A stretch of 64,000 nucleotides of DNA from Bifidobacterium myosotis (GTDB lineage Bacteria > Actinomycetota > Actinomycetes > Actinomycetales > Bifidobacteriaceae), in assembly GCF_002259745.1 (NCBI RefSeq), contig NZ_MWWW01000027.1, positions 1-64,000 of the forward strand, read 5' to 3'. Position numbers and translations under genes: made by a program. Position 1 is the first letter of the stretch. Each line of letters begins with the position of its first letter. The notes under the pieces were generated by a model. The model saw only the letters and a list, made by a program, of their open reading frames with translations. It did no database searches and was not told the DNA's origin. This document shows positions 60,451 to 64,000 of this stretch, in pieces.

Positions 60451-63216
60451 ATGTTCGACATCACCTTGAAACTCATGCGCAAGAACGGCCGGATGCTCAT
60501 TCCCGCCGGCATCGCCATCCTGATCGGCACCGCGTTCATCGCCGCCACGTTCCTGTTCTCGAACACGATGGGCGATGCGCTCGTCCATCAGCAGACCGCG
60601 CTATACGGTGGGGCGAACTATATGGTGACGCCCGACTCCGAAGCGTTGAAGAACGCCAGCGAAGACGAGCAGAGCAAGGCGTACGCCACTACCGTCGCCG
60701 ACTTCCAGCTTGATCGGCTGCGCACCATCGACGGGGTCGAGGACGTGCGCGTCGATGCGACCGTGCCCAGATTGACCGTCGCCAAGGGAGACCGTCACGT
60801 CACCGGCATCGCCATCGGCACCGCGAAGAGCCTCTCGTTGCTGCCGGTCACCGTTTCGGACGGCAACCAGCCGATCGACAACGACGAGATCGCCCTGCCG
60901 AGGTCCGTCGCCGAGCAGCTCGGCGTGGGCGTGGGCGATACGGTCACGGTGAATTCCCCGGCCGCTCAGGCGGCGATCGAGGGGAATGCCGCTGGTGCTG
61001 GTGCTGATACTGGTGCCTCTGCCGGCGGGTCCTCGACGGTTGGCGGGGCCGCGACTGGTAGCGGCGCCAACAGCTCCGCCATGACAGTGCGCGTGACCGG
61101 CCTGACCGACGATCCGAACGGCGCGTACTCCTATTACGGCGGCGCGTCCGTCCTGTCGAACAACGTGCTGGCCACCATGTCCGGCGCGGCGGAATTCAAC
61201 GACGTCACAGCCAATACGCTCTACCTCGACCTCGCCGGCGCCGGAGAGGGCCGGGACGGTGATGCCAAGGCGCAGGCCACCGCCGAACGCATCGCCAAGC
61301 TGATGCCGGAATACTACGTCGTCATGAGCCGCGCGGACATCGACAAGGAGGCGTTGCAGAATCTCGACGCGGACGGCGGGCTCAGCATCACCACCGTGTT
61401 CCTCCTGAGCTTCGGCATCCTGGCCATGGTCGTGGCCGCGCTGGTGATCGCCAACACGTTCCAGGTGCTGGTGGCGCAACGCCGTCGTACCCTGGCGCTG
61501 CTGCGCACGATCGGCGCCCAGAAGGGACAGCTGTATGCCTCCGTGCTGCTTGAGGCCGGTATACTTGGATTGGTCGCCTCACTGCTCGGCGTGGCGCTGG
61601 GTATCGGCCTCATCGCCGGCCTGTGCGCCTCGGGACTCATGGGCGGCGACGAGCTGAGGGCCCGGCTGATCCTGAGCTGGCAGGCGTTCGTGGTGCCCAT
61701 CGCGTTCGGCGTGGTGATGACCGTGCTCGCCTCGCTCGGCTCCGCGCGTGCCGCCACCGCCGTGACGCCGCTCGAGGCGCTGCGTCCCATTGAACTGACC
61801 GATACGCGCCGGGCGGGAGTGATGCGGGCCGTCTGCTCGGGCATCCTTGTGGCTGCCGGCGCGGCGCTTGCCGGGTTCGCCGCATGGCAGATGCACGAGT
61901 CGCTCGTCGGACATGATGCGCTGATCGAGCGGTATGCGGTAGTCCTGCTTATGGCCATCGCCGGATGCGCGCTGATCTTCCTCGGGCTGGTGCTGTCCGC
62001 CGCGTTCTGGCTACCGCTGCTCATGCGCGGCGTGGGAGCGGCTGTCTCGTTGGCAGGCCCCAGCGCGAGAATCGCCAATGCAAACATCCAGAAGAACCCG
62101 CGTCGCGTGGCGGCCACCGGAGCCGCGCTGCTCATCGGCGTCACGCTCGTGTCTACCATCGCCACCGGCGCCGCCAGCGGCAAGCAGACCATGGAAGTGG
62201 CCTTGGACCAGCGCTACAGCGTGGACATGATCGCCGCCGGCGGCGATATGACCGACAAACAGGCCACGGACGCCGCCGAGGCCAAGGGCGTGGCCGCCTC
62301 CCTCTACGCGCCCACCACTGTGCGGTACGTCACCACGAAGGACGGCAAGGAGCTGTCCGTGATGCTCGTCGGCATCAAGGACGCCGCCGCGCTCGCGAAG
62401 GTGATGAAAGCCGATCTGAGCGGTGTTTCGATCGGGGCGGGCGACGTGCTGCTGCCGACGATCAACGCCATGGATGGCAAGAAGGTCGGCTTCGACGGGT
62501 CCGTCGTCTTCCGGGAAAATCCGGCCGGCGCCGAGACCGATGCCGCCAGCCGCAAGCCGATCGCCCTCAAGCCTCAGCAGGCCGACTACCGCCGCGTCTC
62601 CTCCGACTACGGCGCGGTGGCGTTCGTCAACGCAGAGCATTTCACCGATGGCGACCTCGAAACCGCCGGCCACATGCTGCTCATGCGCGTGGACGCGGAT
62701 GCCGCCGGCATCACGATGAACGACGTGCTCACCAACGTGCAGCAAGCGTTCTCGGCCTCTCCGGGGGTGAGCGTGTCCGGGCCGGTGGCCGAACGCTCGA
62801 TGTGGGAGACCACCATCGACAGCATGATGGCCCTGATGGTGGGATTGATCGCCGTGGCCGTGCTCATCGCACTGGTCGGCGTGGCGAACACGCTGTCGCT
62901 CTCCGTGATCGAGCGAACCCGCGAATCCGCCACGCTGCGCGCCATCGGCATGACGCGCGGGCAGCTGCGGCGCTCACTCGCGGCCGAGGCGCTGCTGCTC
63001 TCGCTCGTCTCCGGTGTGGCGGGCGTGGCGCTGGGCACGCTGTTCGGTTGGCTCGGCTCCTACATGGTGTTCAGCCTGTACGCCACCGTGGCGTTGCCGT
63101 TCGACTGGGCCACCAACGGACTGGTACTGGGCATCGCCGCGCTCGCCGCCCTGCTTGCCAGCGTCGCCCCGGCCCGCCGGGCCGTCAGGGTGCCGCCCCG
63201 TGGAAGCTCTGGCTGA
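60451..63216 (+). CDS. FtsX-like ABC permease, two-module, with likely frameshifted C-terminus
   Basis: A 921-residue permease with duplicated MacB/FtsX modules: N-terminal helix, external domain 1, three helices (about 310-460), one or two further helices, external domain 2 (about 570-760), and three C-terminal helices. The external domain contains a Gly/Ala/Ser-rich insert (about 185-212). ATG at 60451 follows GAGAGGAGTCGCG. In this frame the protein ends VPPRGSSG, but the +1 frame from about 63197 reads PVEALAEA and stop (63221-63223). This is the usual ending of such permeases, so one extra C in the run at 63196-63199 has probably shifted the last residues. Function is probably intact. 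Confidence 0.87.
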   Translation: MFDITLKLMRKNGRMLIPAGIAILIGTAFIAATFLFSNTMGDALVHQQTALYGGANYMVTPDSEALKNASEDEQSKAYATTVADFQLDRLRTIDGVEDVRVDATVPRLTVAKGDRHVTGIAIGTAKSLSLLPVTVSDGNQPIDNDEIALPRSVAEQLGVGVGDTVTVNSPAAQAAIEGNAAGAGADTGASAGGSSTVGGAATGSGANSSAMTVRVTGLTDDPNGAYSYYGGASVLSNNVLATMSGAAEFNDVTANTLYLDLAGAGEGRDGDAKAQATAERIAKLMPEYYVVMSRADIDKEALQNLDADGGLSITTVFLLSFGILAMVVAALVIANTFQVLVAQRRRTLALLRTIGAQKGQLYASVLLEAGILGLVASLLGVALGIGLIAGLCASGLMGGDELRARLILSWQAFVVPIAFGVVMTVLASLGSARAATAVTPLEALRPIELTDTRRAGVMRAVCSGILVAAGAALAGFAAWQMHESLVGHDALIERYAVVLLMAIAGCALIFLGLVLSAAFWLPLLMRGVGAAVSLAGPSARIANANIQKNPRRVAATGAALLIGVTLVSTIATGAASGKQTMEVALDQRYSVDMIAAGGDMTDKQATDAAEAKGVAASLYAPTTVRYVTTKDGKELSVMLVGIKDAAALAKVMKADLSGVSIGAGDVLLPTINAMDGKKVGFDGSVVFRENPAGAETDAASRKPIALKPQQADYRRVSSDYGAVAFVNAEHFTDGDLETAGHMLLMRVDADAAGITMNDVLTNVQQAFSASPGVSVSGPVAERSMWETTIDSMMALMVGLIAVAVLIALVGVANTLSLSVIERTRESATLRAIGMTRGQLRRSLAAEALLLSLVSGVAGVALGTLFGWLGSYMVFSLYATVALPFDWATNGLVLGIAALAALLASVAPARRAVRVPPRGSSG

Positions 63217-63279
63217 AGCCTAGGCTTCTGCCGTCGCCTCCACAGGCAGCCTTCGCGGCAAGACCATTCACTTTGCCTA

Positions 63280-63302
63280 CGGGCAGTCCGCCGGACTGCC
63301 CG
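63280..63302 (+). terminator. Terminator after the permease gene
   Basis: A perfect 10-base stem CGGGCAGTCC (63280-63289) with GGACTGCCCG (63293-63302), loop GCC, followed by TTTGG. Confidence 0.65.
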
Positions 63303-63315
63303 TTTGGCGGCTCGG

Positions 63316-63342
63316 CCAGTAGAGATTCTGGCTGAAGCCTGA
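63316..63342 (+). pseudogene. Possible relic of a second permease 3' end
   Basis: CCAGTAGAG onward reads PVEILAEA-stop, nearly the same as the PVEALAEA ending of the neighbouring permease. The 14 bases TCTGGCTGAAGCCT occur at 63208-63221 and 63327-63340. It may be the scar of a duplicated or deleted permease gene. Short, so tentative. Confidence 0.4.
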
Positions 63343-63396
63343 GAGTCGGCGGAGCAAACGGATGAAATGTCGGGTTGATTCGTGTTTGGCGTGGCT

Positions 63397-63737
63397 ATCT
63401 GCGTTGTGAGGGGTACTTGGGATGGTTTGCAAAGAGGTAACTGCTTTGCAAGGGGTACCTGATGGGTGATATGAAGGGTATCAACGCCGTTGTTGCAGCG
63501 TTTGTACTTGGCATATGGACAGTTGGGTACCCCTTGCAAGGCAGATAGGTCTCCGGAAAACGGTGAAAGTACCCCTTGCAACGCAGATATCGCGGATATC
63601 CCGCTCGAATGGGGCCGAATCGGGTGGTATTTGCGTTACGAGGGGCTGGTCGGTCCGGCGAATCCCGATGGGAATGCCGCGACGATGCCGGTTATGTTTG
63701 CGATTCGAATGCAGGCCAGACCCTCGTAACGCAGATA
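63397..63737. repeat. Cluster of ATCTGCGTTGCAAGGGGTAC-like motifs in both orientations
   Basis: Forward copies end at GTAC 63416 and 63458 (42 bases apart), and a weaker one lies at 63629-63648. Reverse copies begin GTACCCC at 63527 and 63569 (again 42 apart), and a weaker one lies at 63716-63737. The arms can form long hairpins. It occupies the gap between the permease and the regulator; nothing coding is convincing in 63343-63838. Confidence 0.85.
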
Positions 63738-63838
63738 GCCGTGAAATGGCCAATCGACGGGTGAAAACATCCCCATTCAGGGAACAATCAGGGTGGTGAA
63801 TCCCTGAAACACGGCGGTAAATCGCATACAGTGGAAGC

Positions 63839-64000
63839 ATGAACGAGAGCAACGGGAACGACGGCATCCGCGTGGTCATCGCAGACGATCAGGAGCTGGT
63901 GCGCGCCGGCTTCGCCATGGTCATCGGCTCGCAGGCGGACATGGCTGTGGTCGGGCAGGCGTCCGACGGCACCCAGGCGGTCGCGGCAGCCGAATCGCTG
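63839..64000 (+). CDS. NarL-family response regulator, N-terminal part (cut by window edge)
   Basis: An open frame from ATG at 63839 to the window end, 54 residues. NGIRVVIADDQELVRAGF-type sequence (here GIRVVIADDQELVRAGFAMV) is the classic start of NarL/FixJ receivers, with the acidic pair Asp-Asp near residue 16. AGTGGAAGC lies upstream. Its sensor kinase would be right of the window or elsewhere. It follows a MacB-type ABC exporter, echoing the regulator/exporter grouping at 44992-56074. Confidence 0.85.
   Translation, partial: MNESNGNDGIRVVIADDQELVRAGFAMVIGSQADMAVVGQASDGTQAVAAAESL

Overview
The window looks like a chromosome segment of a high-GC, anaerobic actinobacterium, most consistent with Bifidobacterium. 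The support is a pyruvate formate-lyase operon (pflB-pflA), followed by DUF3000-RNase D-trigger factor and then clpP1-clpP2-clpX, with a flavoprotein/iron-sulfur SdhAB pair lacking a membrane anchor. Species is not assigned.

Layout. 1-712: end of an IS21-type element (istA, cut by the window edge) abutting the C-terminal remnant of an M20-type peptidase. 921-4822: small SPOR-like protein, pflB (with a CRP/FNR-type palindrome upstream) and pflA. 4823-14249: a visibly AT-richer island holding an intracellular GH13 cyclodextrinase/neopullulanase-type enzyme, a LacI regulator, a MalE/MalF/MalG-type importer and a secreted five-domain CGTase-like enzyme. It is bracketed by a 240-bp direct repeat of the 3' end of pflA (4583-4822 and 14250-14489). 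Together these genes read as an acquired pathway: CGTase acts on starch outside, the importer takes up cyclodextrin or maltodextrin, and the GH13 enzyme opens and hydrolyses it inside.

14841-20063: DUF3000, rnd, tig and a CLC channel. 20106-27982: a type I restriction-modification locus (hsdM, hsdS, hsdR) with a PIN/HTH toxin-antitoxin pair on the opposite strand between hsdS and hsdR, then a small unknown gene. 28206-31352: clpP1, clpP2, clpX. 31439-31615: two tRNA-Arg(ACG). 31832-36012: PatB/MalY-type lyase, nhaA, LOG-family protein. On the minus strand, 36180-44756: O-methyltransferase-like protein, sdhB, sdhA, dprA, comM, yraN.

44992-56074 is the most unusual part. It has a NarL-type response regulator and a histidine kinase, an array of five small paralogous envelope proteins (four of them lipoproteins with four matching cysteines), a membrane-fusion/peptidoglycan-binding protein, an ABC ATPase and an FtsX-like permease. 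Further on are pdxY-like kinase, metY, a second ABC exporter (ATPase plus two-module permease whose 3' end appears frameshifted) and the start of a second NarL-type regulator at the right edge.

Several intergenic spaces hold clusters of short motifs, different in each cluster and usually in both orientations (14522-14680, 49137-49616, 50590-50700, 63397-63737). One has a 61-bp period resembling CRISPR spacing but without cas genes. All functions are inferred from reading the sequence; no database search was run.
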